A DNA stretch of 64,000 nt from assembly GCF_014284335.1 (NCBI RefSeq), contig NZ_JACOGF010000003.1, positions 124,001 through 188,000 of the forward strand, given 5' to 3'. The notes beneath the pieces were generated by a model that saw nothing but the letters and a program-made list of their open reading frames with translations, was not told where the DNA came from and did not search any database. The stretch is from Undibacterium hunanense. GTDB lineage: Bacteria > Pseudomonadota > Gammaproteobacteria > Burkholderiales > Burkholderiaceae_D. Shown here piece by piece: positions 50,790 through 59,106 of this stretch. Both the position numbers and the translations under genes were made by a program. The stretch's first letter is position 1, and each line of letters begins with the position of its first letter.

Positions 50790-51710
50790 ATGAAACGACT
50801 TTTTTTCACTTTGTTACTGACCTTGTCGAGCATTTCTTCTCATGCACAATCCAGTGCCATCAGCTTGTGGCCAGAAGGCGTACCGGGCGCGAAAAATATA
50901 GGGCCAGAACAGGTGGCTGATGGCCGCACTTCGAATGTCAGCGAACCAAACCTGACTTTTTATCCCGCTGCTGCCGACAGAAAAAATGGTAGCGTCGTGA
51001 TCATTTGCCCCGGCGGCGGCTATGTACGTCTGTCTACCCTGCGTGAAGGCGAGCAATATGCGCACTGGCTCAGTACCCTGGGTGTCAGCAGTTTTGTGCT
51101 TAAATCCCGCCTGGCCGAATTTGGCCACCCTGCCCCTTTGCAGGATGTCTTGCGTGCCATTCGTCTGGTGCGTTCCAGCGCAGCGCAATATGGTATAGAT
51201 CCCAATCGCATCGGTGTGATGGGAAGTTCGGCGGGTGGCCATCTGGCAGCCAGTGCCGGCACCCTGTTTGATCACCCCCTGGGCCGCACTGGTGCCGCAC
51301 TTGACGGCGTCAATGCACGCCCTGACTTCATGATACTGATGTATCCCGTGATTACCATGCAAGACCCGTCGGTACATGCCGGATCACGCAAAGCCTTGCT
51401 GGGTGCATCGCCCAGTGCAGAATCCATGCAGCTGATGTCGCTGGAAAAACAGGTGAGCAGCACGACACCCCCTACTCTGTTGATCCATACCCAGAATGAT
51501 AAAACTGTCCCGGTCGAAAACAGTATCCTGTTTTATCAGGCTCTGACCAAAGCTGGTGTACCGGCGGAAATGCTCTTGTTTGAACGTGGCACACATGGCA
51601 TGGCGATGCGACTTGGTAACGGCAATGCATCGGAATGGCCGCATCGCGCCGAAGAATGGCTGAGGGACAAAAAAATACTGCAAGCCGACAGCCAGTCACA
51701 AGGGAAATAA
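50790..51710 (+). CDS. Secreted alpha/beta-hydrolase esterase (BD-FAE / acetyl-xylan-esterase-like)
   Basis: The 306-residue protein has a signal peptide (MKRLFFTLLLTLSSISSHA) and the motifs VVIICPGGGYVRLS (oxyanion), VMGSSAGGHLAAS (nucleophile Ser), HTQNDKTVPVENS (Asp) and ERGTHGMA (His). It resembles bifunctional acetyl/feruloyl esterases of plant-polysaccharide loci. In this setting it probably removes acetyl or hydroxycinnamoyl groups from pectic side chains. It is followed by a strong bidirectional terminator. Confidence 0.88.
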   Translation: MKRLFFTLLLTLSSISSHAQSSAISLWPEGVPGAKNIGPEQVADGRTSNVSEPNLTFYPAAADRKNGSVVIICPGGGYVRLSTLREGEQYAHWLSTLGVSSFVLKSRLAEFGHPAPLQDVLRAIRLVRSSAAQYGIDPNRIGVMGSSAGGHLAASAGTLFDHPLGRTGAALDGVNARPDFMILMYPVITMQDPSVHAGSRKALLGASPSAESMQLMSLEKQVSSTTPPTLLIHTQNDKTVPVENSILFYQALTKAGVPAEMLLFERGTHGMAMRLGNGNASEWPHRAEEWLRDKKILQADSQSQGK

Positions 51711-51739
51711 GCAGTAAAATAAACTGAAAAATACATATC

Positions 51740-51781
51740 AAAATCGCCAGCCCATATCAGATTATGGACTGGCGATTTTTT
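51740..51781. terminator. Bidirectional terminator between the esterase and mutarotase genes
   Basis: The arms AAAATCGCCAG / CTGGCGATTTT plus CCAT / ATGG form a stem of about 15 bp with one mismatch and end in T6. It lies between converging genes that end at 51710 and 51784. Confidence 0.9.
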
Positions 51782-51783
51782 AT

Positions 51784-52098
51784 TTACTCGAAATAAAACA
51801 CAGGTTTCAATGCCAATTGTTTGGGACGGTTATCCGCCTCGACTTCCATCAGGTCTGCCATATAATCCCACCAGCGTTGCATGACAGGATGCTTGGGCAA
51901 ATCATTGATCTGATGATCAGGGTGCAATTTGAGTACGCCAAACAGATGCAAAGTCTCTTCATCCAGAAAAATGGAATAATCATAGATACCGGCAGCGCGC
52001 AATGCATCTGCCAGATCTGGCCACAAATTATCGTGACGACGGTGATATTCCTCTACATTGCCTGGTTTCAGTTTCATCCGGAAAGCACGCGTTATCAT
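51784..52098 (-). CDS. rhaM: L-rhamnose mutarotase
   Basis: The 104-residue protein has the RhaM pattern: AFRMKLKPGNVEEYHRRHDNLWPDLADAL, Asp-Tyr in GIYDYSIFLDEETLHLFGVL and a C-terminal VMQRWWDYMADLMEVEADNRP. It interconverts alpha and beta anomers of L-rhamnose. It lies 18 bases after the GH105 gene in the same minus-strand unit, consistent with processing the rhamnose released by GH106 and GH105 enzymes. Confidence 0.95.
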   Translation of the reverse strand: MITRAFRMKLKPGNVEEYHRRHDNLWPDLADALRAAGIYDYSIFLDEETLHLFGVLKLHPDHQINDLPKHPVMQRWWDYMADLMEVEADNRPKQLALKPVFYFE

Positions 52099-52115
52099 GG
52101 ATGGCTCTCCTGCTG

Positions 52116-53342
52116 TTATTTCGCTGGTTTGACTGTGACCATCTTCTTCAATTCGGCAGCGGCCAGCATGAAGCCGCCGACACCATAATCAAAGCTGGAT
52201 GCTGGCCTGTAAAAGGCTGGTTCGGCACCGGTCTGCTGTATGCCGCCCAACCTGCCATCTGCATACACGTGCTTCAGGATACCCTTCCATGCCCTGGCGA
52301 TTACTGGCTGGTATTCCTTGGGGTCAAGAATGCCGCGATTGATGCCGTAAGCCATGCCATATACAAACAGGGCCGAGCCAGAAATTTCAGGCAAGGGATA
52401 CGTAGCGGGATCCAGCAAACCGGCATGCCACAGTCCGTTTTCATCCTGGAGCTGTGCTATGCGGGCTGACATTTCACGTAACTGCTGTATGTAGAAAGGA
52501 CGTTGCGGGTCATCTTTGGGGATGTAGTCCAGTGTTCTGGCTATACCACCCATGACCCAGCCTTCGCCACGTGACCAGAAAATTTTCTTACCATTGGGTT
52601 CGGTCTTGTTGATATAGCTGACATCGCGTGCGTACAGGTGTTCTTGCTTGTCGTACAGCAGATCGTAAGTGTTTTTCCATTGGGTATGGACATAATCCAG
52701 GTATTTGCGCTCACCTGTTGCCACATACATTTTCGCCCATACCGGCGGTGCCATAAACAAGGCATCACACCACCACCATGGCAGACGGTCATCGCCTGGT
52801 CTGACGGTCTTCAAGTCAATCAGGGTATCCAGATCAGCTTTGGTCGGAGTGATAAATTCTGGCTGCTTGTTGAGGAAATACAAATCCAGATAAGTCTGCG
52901 CCACACTCTGGTCATCCGCATTCGGCAGGCGTTTCGCCAGTTGCCATTGATGTTGCTGGCTCATGGCCAGCATGGCGTCTTTGTATTTGCTGTCATTTGT
53001 GGCTTCTGACGCTGCCATGAAACCGGTGTACATCACGCTGGATGTCCAGATACGCCCAAAGTGCGCCTGTGAACGGGCCAGTTGCCAATCCGCCACCTTG
53101 CGCAAGACTTTTTCTATCGCTGCTGGTTCCAGTTCTGCAGACAGATCGGTTGCCAGAGGGCCGCCATCAGCAGGTGCATCACCAAAATGACGCGAAGTAT
53201 CCTTGTCGATGATAGCCTGCATGGCTGGCGTAGGAAGCGGATAGTTCTGCGTCCAGGCCAGGGCTGGCAACATGCTGCCGACAAAACCCAGGCTAACAAG
53301 CATCAGGTATTTTTTTTGAAATTTCAAAGTGCTCTCCTTCAT
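52116..53342 (-). CDS. GH105-type unsaturated rhamnogalacturonyl hydrolase, secreted
   Basis: The ~408-residue protein has a signal peptide (YLMLVSLGFVGSMLPALAW). The barrel shows Asp in WWWCDALFMAPPVWAKMY and FWSRGEGWVMGGIARTLDYIP, the YteR/GH105 core. It cleaves the unsaturated galacturonyl end of rhamnogalacturonan disaccharides. The ATG at 53342 has no ribosome site; a TTG at 53327 is preceded by AAGGAGAG at ideal spacing and may be the true start. The preceding GH28 gene ends at 53365. Confidence 0.9.
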   Translation of the reverse strand: MKESTLKFQKKYLMLVSLGFVGSMLPALAWTQNYPLPTPAMQAIIDKDTSRHFGDAPADGGPLATDLSAELEPAAIEKVLRKVADWQLARSQAHFGRIWTSSVMYTGFMAASEATNDSKYKDAMLAMSQQHQWQLAKRLPNADDQSVAQTYLDLYFLNKQPEFITPTKADLDTLIDLKTVRPGDDRLPWWWCDALFMAPPVWAKMYVATGERKYLDYVHTQWKNTYDLLYDKQEHLYARDVSYINKTEPNGKKIFWSRGEGWVMGGIARTLDYIPKDDPQRPFYIQQLREMSARIAQLQDENGLWHAGLLDPATYPLPEISGSALFVYGMAYGINRGILDPKEYQPVIARAWKGILKHVYADGRLGGIQQTGAEPAFYRPASSFDYGVGGFMLAAAELKKMVTVKPAK

Positions 53343-53364
53343 TTTATTGTTGTTTACTTCATTC

Positions 53365-54813
53365 TTATTTTGCAGGTCCGGAACCATTGACGCTCAGGCC
53401 GGACACCTCAGAATCTGCGGAAATATTTACCGGTTTGCCATCTTCAAAAACCAGCCTGGAATCCGACATTTTCCAGCGTTTTACGTAACGGATAAAACCA
53501 CCGGTGTTTGCTTCAATATCGAGTTTGCTGAGCTTAAAATCTTCAAGCGGCGCTTGCGCGTATCCTTCAATTTCAAAGGCGGTTTTTGCGCCACGCGCCT
53601 TGATGCCGGAAATATTGACACGACGCAGTCTGGATATGCCGTCTTTTTCTGGTACCGGCGTGACCAGTACTTTCCAGTAAGCTGGGATATCTTTCACATC
53701 ATCAGGAATTTTTGCATAGCTGTATTGCGGATTCCAGTTCATGATCACGCGCAATACCACTGGCACGTCATGCATGACAAAATCATGGATATTCAGGTCT
53801 TCGCCGAAACCACCACGTGTATGTGCCGATTTGAACAGTATGCCTACGGGTACATCTTTCATTACCGTGAAGCGATATGCTTCAATACGACGGAATCCAC
53901 CTGAAGTCTCGCTACCAAAACTCAATCCGGCAACTGCTTCCCGGACAGTGATATCGCGTATGACCACATCTTCTGTTGGGCGATTGACCCGCAGGCCGTC
54001 AGAATCCCGCCCGGCCTTCAATACGATCGCGTCATCATTGACTGCGATGTCTGCATGCTGGACCAGAATGTCTTTGGATGAATCGATGTCTATGCCGTCA
54101 GTGGATGGGCCATGTCCGCCTTCGTTATTACGGATGGTGAGGCGATCTACGACCACTTTATTCGAGTAACAGATATGCAAAGTCCAGAAACCTGAGCGAC
54201 GCAACAGCAAGCCGTCACCCACCCGCACATCGGATGCCTTATAGATTTGTAACAAGCGAGGGCGACCGGCATCGTAGTCCGATGCCCATCTAAGGCCACG
54301 AGGTTCATAGGCCTTGCGCAGGTTCCAGTAACTTTCCCAGAATACCTTGCCGTCACCGTCAATCACACCTTCACCAGTGATGGCAACCTTGTTTTGTTCA
54401 TACACATTGATCAGCGCTGCTGGCCAGCTCATCTCTATGCCGGCAACCCGGGTAGGCATGACAGGATAATCCTGTATGTTTTGTGAACCCAGCAAAGTCA
54501 CGCCCTTGTCCAGACGCAGCGTCACACCTGTTTTAAGGAACAAGGCACCGGTCAGGTAGGTACCCGCCGGAAAAGTCAGCGTACCACCTTCTTTGGCAGC
54601 AGCATCAATTGCACTCTGTATAGCGCTGGTATTGAGCGTCTTGCCATCGCCAGTGGCACCGTAGGTACCGGCACTGATTTCTTTTGCCGCTGCGGTAAAC
54701 GATGTCAATATCAATACGGACATCAATGCCGCAGCGACTGCCAGATGCAAAAGCACAGGCAAGACAAATACCATTTCAGTATGGCGCAACCAGCGCCGCG
54801 CTAACAATTTCAT
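53365..54813 (-). CDS. GH28-family polygalacturonase / rhamnogalacturonase, secreted
   Basis: The 482-residue right-handed beta-helix protein begins with a hydrophobic leader (VFVLPVLLHLAVAAALMSVLILTS) and the Gly-rich start ISAGTYGATGDGKTLNTSAIQSAID. Catalytic-type motifs are STDGIDIDSSKDI (Asp), VNDDAIVLKAG (DD pair) and AGLSFGSETSGG in the place of the usual GHGxSxGS; the His of that motif is missing. Exo-acting and rhamnogalacturonan-specific GH28 enzymes often differ there. The start overlaps the GH106 stop by four bases, so the two are coupled. Confidence 0.88.
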   Translation of the reverse strand: MKLLARRWLRHTEMVFVLPVLLHLAVAAALMSVLILTSFTAAAKEISAGTYGATGDGKTLNTSAIQSAIDAAAKEGGTLTFPAGTYLTGALFLKTGVTLRLDKGVTLLGSQNIQDYPVMPTRVAGIEMSWPAALINVYEQNKVAITGEGVIDGDGKVFWESYWNLRKAYEPRGLRWASDYDAGRPRLLQIYKASDVRVGDGLLLRRSGFWTLHICYSNKVVVDRLTIRNNEGGHGPSTDGIDIDSSKDILVQHADIAVNDDAIVLKAGRDSDGLRVNRPTEDVVIRDITVREAVAGLSFGSETSGGFRRIEAYRFTVMKDVPVGILFKSAHTRGGFGEDLNIHDFVMHDVPVVLRVIMNWNPQYSYAKIPDDVKDIPAYWKVLVTPVPEKDGISRLRRVNISGIKARGAKTAFEIEGYAQAPLEDFKLSKLDIEANTGGFIRYVKRWKMSDSRLVFEDGKPVNISADSEVSGLSVNGSGPAK

Positions 54814-57575
54814 TGCAACTTTGCGCCTATCAATTTGACTGCTCCAAGAATACCGGCAGGTTGAGCCTGTATCAGATGCGTGTCCTGAGGGACGAATCGC
54901 TGCCCATACCTGGCAGACAGCAGGCGATAATCCGGCAAGGCATGGCCGGCCAGCGCATTCAATCCCAGGTTGGCGACCTGTATCTCAAGACGGTTATTAC
55001 CGGCACGCAGCAATTTGCTGATATCCAACTGGTAAGGCGGTTTCCATACCGAACCGGCACGCTGACCATTGACGAAGACGACTGCAGCCTCCCGTACCGG
55101 GCTGTCAAGCATGGCACGCATGCCGCTTGGTACTTTGGGCGTCACTTCCAATGGTGTGCCCGGACCGAAATCCAGCGTCAGTCTGCTATCCTTTAATTGT
55201 GCCGCACTCAATTCCAGGTCTTTGGTATAGCTTGCGATACCAGAAAAATAGCGCGTTGCTTCATCTTCCGTCCATGAACGCAGACTGGACATGTTGACCG
55301 CCTGTGGTTTTTCGCTGAACTGCACTTTCCAGTCACGACTTAAATCAACAACGGTGGTGGCATCTGCCAGTTTTGCTTCCTGCTGTGCATTTTGTGGCGT
55401 ATCGGTCAGTACCAGCACCCGTGATTCATATGGTGCCAGACGCAGAGTCGGCTTGACATCGGCATTGCTGATTTTGCCGTCATACGGATTCCACCAATAA
55501 GCTGTTTTGTACTTGCTACGGAAGGCGGCATTCGCGGTCACATCACGATTGCTAGTATTGGCGATGAAATAGACATCAGAATCAGTCAGTTGTCGACGAA
55601 TGAAGCCTATGTTTTCTTTTTCAGCACTCAACTCCATGTCTGCGGGAACTGCAGCCTTCAAAGCGGCACCCACGGCGCTATCGCTGCTGACCAGGCTGAC
55701 CTTGTCCTGATTGGCAAACAGGGCATCTGATGCGGTCTGCACTTCTGCACTGATGCGCGCTGCATTCAGGTAGCCTGGTGCCAGTGATGGTTTGCTGCCA
55801 ACCGCAATGATTTTGCCACCGGCACGCACATAATCATTCAATTTGGCAATGACTGCCGGTGCCAGCCGGGTCACATGCGGCAAAATCAGAACGGGATAAT
55901 TGATGCCCAGTTCCATGATGGATTCGGCATCCACATAATCAATGTTATGCCCGGCATCAAGTACCTGCGCACTTAGCTCTGGCGTCACATATTTACCCAT
56001 TTCTGCCGACACAGACACCTTGCCCAAAGACAGGGTCGCGTACACGTCATCGGTAGGCAGGAATACGGCCACCTGATTTGCCGGTTTCCCCTGACGCATC
56101 AGATAACTCATTCTTTGCAAATAGCCATTGACGTCCGGCATGACATTCCACCATGGCAGATGGGTGTTGAATACCGCCGCAGCATAGAATGCATAGCCAG
56201 GTTCCAGCGTGCCCGGTGGTGTATAGGGCCAGCCATGGCCAACGAACTGATTAACACCCTGCAACAGCATGCGATCAGCTTCGACTTTCATATCCAGCGG
56301 TGTCGCGCTGAAAGCGGGCGAATGCAGCCAGGTCCAGGTTTCAGCAGAAATGACGGAGCGGCCATACAGGTGACCCGCAGATGTTGCCCAGCGTGTAAAT
56401 GAAAACTGGCGGAACTGATAGCCCTCGCCTTCTGGCAAATCAACCAGTTTATTACTCGACATGGTCACCGCCGGTTCACCATAGGTTTGGGAACGGAAGC
56501 GGGTGCCATGGGCTTTGGCCCATTGATTCACTGGCACCAGATAACGTTCGTTTGCCAGTTCGGTCTGTGTCAATGCCCAGTCACGCCGTATGGCGGCAGC
56601 ATCTGCACCAATGCCAGATTCGATTTTTGGCAGGTGTGGTTTCAGGTCATAGCCACGACGACGCTGAAATTCGGCCAGGAAATCATCGGTCCAGTCGGTA
56701 CCATAGGCTTCCAGGCTGTCAGAAAATACGGCGTATGGTGGATTTTTTCCGAAAGCCTTCAACAGTGGTTCAGCCACGGTTTTCAGGTGATGATCAATGG
56801 CGTTGCGGCTCAGGTGGTCAAGTACAAAACCTTCTGCCCCTAAAGCTGCACGTTTAACCTGCTGGCCAGTACGGCTGGCGATATAGCACACCACTACGCG
56901 GTCAGCGACAGCAGCCTTGACGCCTGCACGGCCACTTTTAGTTGCCAGCAGCTGGGGTTCAAATAACTGCAATTTGCTGCTATCTAACTGTTTTGGCGTA
57001 CCATCGGCCACGAAGCTGGCCAATAATTTTTCGCCATTCATGATGGCCGGCAAGGCAAAACTCTCATTACCGGCTGGCAGCTCAATCACAGCCACCCGCA
57101 AACGACCGGCAGCATCACCTACAGTGACATGTGGACCACCGTATGGCCAGCCACTGCCCAGCGTAATATCAACCCTGAGTTTGTTGGCACGTGCCTTGTC
57201 ATTGGCAAAACTGACGTGTTCAAGAAATTGCTTCGACAAATACGGATAATTGTGTGTACCTTTGGCCTCATCATCCAGTTCCATGGGGTAGACGGCCTGA
57301 ATCTCAAAACCACCAAAACCGCCTGCCTTCATGTCCAGTATTTCGCGTTCCAGTTGCTTCTTTTCCACCGATGGTCCAAACCACCACCAGCGCACCATGG
57401 GACGTGCATCATCGGGTGGCGTGGCAAAGGCTTTGACGACTTCTTTCAAAGATGGGGAATTCGCTGCTGCCCTGGTTTGTGCCATTGTTGGTGCAGCACA
57501 TAGCATGACAAGAGAAAAAAGGACGCAGGTGCGCAATTTGTTAACCGCAAATGCAGGCAAGGTAGACTTGGTCAT
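54810..57575 (-). CDS. GH106-family alpha-L-rhamnosidase
   Basis: The 921-residue protein has a signal peptide (LRTCVLFSLVMLCAAPTMAQ). Its catalytic region starts PMVRWWWFGPSVEKKQLEREILDMKAGGFGGFEIQ, contains VDITLGSGWPYGG and ends with a beta-sandwich carrying VFVNGQRAGSVWKPPYQLDISKLL. This is the GH106 layout found in rhamnogalacturonan loci, where the enzyme frees terminal L-rhamnose. I chose the ATG at 57575 (MTKSTLPAF) over a TTG at 57596. It is the first gene of the minus-strand unit GH106-GH28-GH105-rhaM. Confidence 0.9.
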   Translation of the reverse strand: MTKSTLPAFAVNKLRTCVLFSLVMLCAAPTMAQTRAAANSPSLKEVVKAFATPPDDARPMVRWWWFGPSVEKKQLEREILDMKAGGFGGFEIQAVYPMELDDEAKGTHNYPYLSKQFLEHVSFANDKARANKLRVDITLGSGWPYGGPHVTVGDAAGRLRVAVIELPAGNESFALPAIMNGEKLLASFVADGTPKQLDSSKLQLFEPQLLATKSGRAGVKAAVADRVVVCYIASRTGQQVKRAALGAEGFVLDHLSRNAIDHHLKTVAEPLLKAFGKNPPYAVFSDSLEAYGTDWTDDFLAEFQRRRGYDLKPHLPKIESGIGADAAAIRRDWALTQTELANERYLVPVNQWAKAHGTRFRSQTYGEPAVTMSSNKLVDLPEGEGYQFRQFSFTRWATSAGHLYGRSVISAETWTWLHSPAFSATPLDMKVEADRMLLQGVNQFVGHGWPYTPPGTLEPGYAFYAAAVFNTHLPWWNVMPDVNGYLQRMSYLMRQGKPANQVAVFLPTDDVYATLSLGKVSVSAEMGKYVTPELSAQVLDAGHNIDYVDAESIMELGINYPVLILPHVTRLAPAVIAKLNDYVRAGGKIIAVGSKPSLAPGYLNAARISAEVQTASDALFANQDKVSLVSSDSAVGAALKAAVPADMELSAEKENIGFIRRQLTDSDVYFIANTSNRDVTANAAFRSKYKTAYWWNPYDGKISNADVKPTLRLAPYESRVLVLTDTPQNAQQEAKLADATTVVDLSRDWKVQFSEKPQAVNMSSLRSWTEDEATRYFSGIASYTKDLELSAAQLKDSRLTLDFGPGTPLEVTPKVPSGMRAMLDSPVREAAVVFVNGQRAGSVWKPPYQLDISKLLRAGNNRLEIQVANLGLNALAGHALPDYRLLSARYGQRFVPQDTHLIQAQPAGILGAVKLIGAKLQ

Positions 57576-57670
57576 AGAAAATGATAATCCAGACAAATAG
57601 AGAACAGGCGTCTATCCTGAATGGACATCAGCTTATTGCTAAGTCTATTCCATCCGGAGACATGGCTATG

Positions 57671-57736
57671 AAAAAATCCCCCTGAAGCAGATCACCATTA
57701 CGCAAGAATGCGCAACAGCAAATATGCTTCAGAGGG
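57671..57736 (-). terminator. Terminator of the rhamnose isomerase/aldolase unit
   Basis: Read on the minus strand, CCCTCTGAAGCA and TGCTTCAGGGGG form an imperfect stem with a ~35-base loop, followed by T6. It lies just beyond the isomerase stop (57744). Confidence 0.55.
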
Positions 57737-57743
57737 AGTTGAA

Positions 57744-59039
57744 TCAGACTATACCGCTACCGCTGGCACCAGCCTTTGGTGGACGGAGTGTAGCCTGTTT
57801 TTCACGATAGCCAGTTGCACGATAGCAGGCAACCGGATCAATAGCCGCACCAGAACGGGCGCGTGCCATGGCCAGGATAGGACTGACATCAGTGCGGAAA
57901 GCCTGTTTCAATGTTTGTGCTGCCAGCAGCACGTCATTGTTTTCCTGATATGCGCTCAATGCCTTGCGGTCTACCAGTGCAGACTGTACAAAAGAACGTT
58001 GTACTTCGATAGCACTGGACATCAGACTTTCTATAGGATCGGTCACATTATGTGACTGATCCAGCATGTAGGATGGTTTGAAGGCATCACCGTCACGCTG
58101 TGCTACATCGGCCAGCTCATTGAAAATCAGGAACAGCTGGAAAGGATTGATACTGCCAGAATCCAGATCGTCATCACCATACTTGCTGTCATTAAAATGG
58201 AAGCCACCCAGTTTGCCAAATTGCGCAAGGCGGGCAACGATCATTTCTATGTTGGTATTTGGTGCATGGTGACCAAGATCAACCAGGCATTTTGCCTTAG
58301 GGCCCAACTCATTAGCGCAGGCATAGCTGGTGCCCCAGTCAGCAATCGTGGTGGCGTAGAACGCTGGCTCAAACAGCTTGTGCTCGATGTACATCAGCCA
58401 ATCTGCAGGCAGGGCCTTGTAAATGTCGCGCATGCTGTCGAGATAACGCTCAAGCGCACCACGCAAATTATGCTGCCCCGGGAAGTTGGCTCCATCACCT
58501 ACCCATACGGTCAAGCCTTTGGAACCCAGTGCACGCCCCAATTCTATGCATTCGATATTGTGTGCTACCGCCTGCTCGCGCACGGCTTTGGCATTGGCTG
58601 TCAGGCTACCAAATTTATAGGTCTGTTCCTGATTGGCCTGATCCTGGAAAGTGTTTGAATTGACAGTATCAAATCCCAGGCCATGTTTGCTGGCAAATTC
58701 ACGCATGGCAGCCGGATCACTGCTTTTATCCCAGGGGAAATGCAGGGATACGGTAGGTGTAGCCTGTGTCAGTTGATGGATGACAGCACAGTCTTCCAGT
58801 TTTTCCATGACATCGCGTGGCTCGCCCTTGCCTGGGAAACGTGCAAAGCGGGTACCACCGGTACCGACACCCCAGCTTGGCAGGGCCACAGCAAAAGTCT
58901 GGGCTTTGGCTGTCAGTTGTTCGATATCCTGTCCGCGTCTGGCCAGAATGCTGCCCAGGGCAGCGTAGTCAGCATCCAGATTCTGTTGCAGTTTGGCGTT
59001 ATGTTCTGCCACCTGGCCATGGTCAATTACTTTATCCAT
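57744..59039 (-). CDS. rhaI: L-rhamnose isomerase (L-rhamnose catabolism isomerase)
   Basis: The 431-residue protein is the TIM-barrel rhamnose isomerase of the Pseudomonas/rhizobial type. Metal-binding stretches include CIELGRALGSKGLTVWVGDGANFPGQ, LMYIEHKLFEPAFY, KCLVDLGHHAPNTNIE and GGFHFNDSKYGDDDLDSG. It converts L-rhamnose to L-rhamnulose. The ATG at 59039 follows GGAGACATAAG; the longer upstream frame is unnecessary. It is 67 bases downstream of the aldolase/dehydrogenase and forms the catabolic core with it. A kinase for rhamnulose is not in the window. Confidence 0.93.
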   Translation of the reverse strand: MDKVIDHGQVAEHNAKLQQNLDADYAALGSILARRGQDIEQLTAKAQTFAVALPSWGVGTGGTRFARFPGKGEPRDVMEKLEDCAVIHQLTQATPTVSLHFPWDKSSDPAAMREFASKHGLGFDTVNSNTFQDQANQEQTYKFGSLTANAKAVREQAVAHNIECIELGRALGSKGLTVWVGDGANFPGQHNLRGALERYLDSMRDIYKALPADWLMYIEHKLFEPAFYATTIADWGTSYACANELGPKAKCLVDLGHHAPNTNIEMIVARLAQFGKLGGFHFNDSKYGDDDLDSGSINPFQLFLIFNELADVAQRDGDAFKPSYMLDQSHNVTDPIESLMSSAIEVQRSFVQSALVDRKALSAYQENNDVLLAAQTLKQAFRTDVSPILAMARARSGAAIDPVACYRATGYREKQATLRPPKAGASGSGIV

Positions 59040-59106
59040 CTTATGTCTCCGTCTCATTGCTGACCTGAATCAGATATTTGATTCAGGTCAATCTACTTTT
59101 TATATT

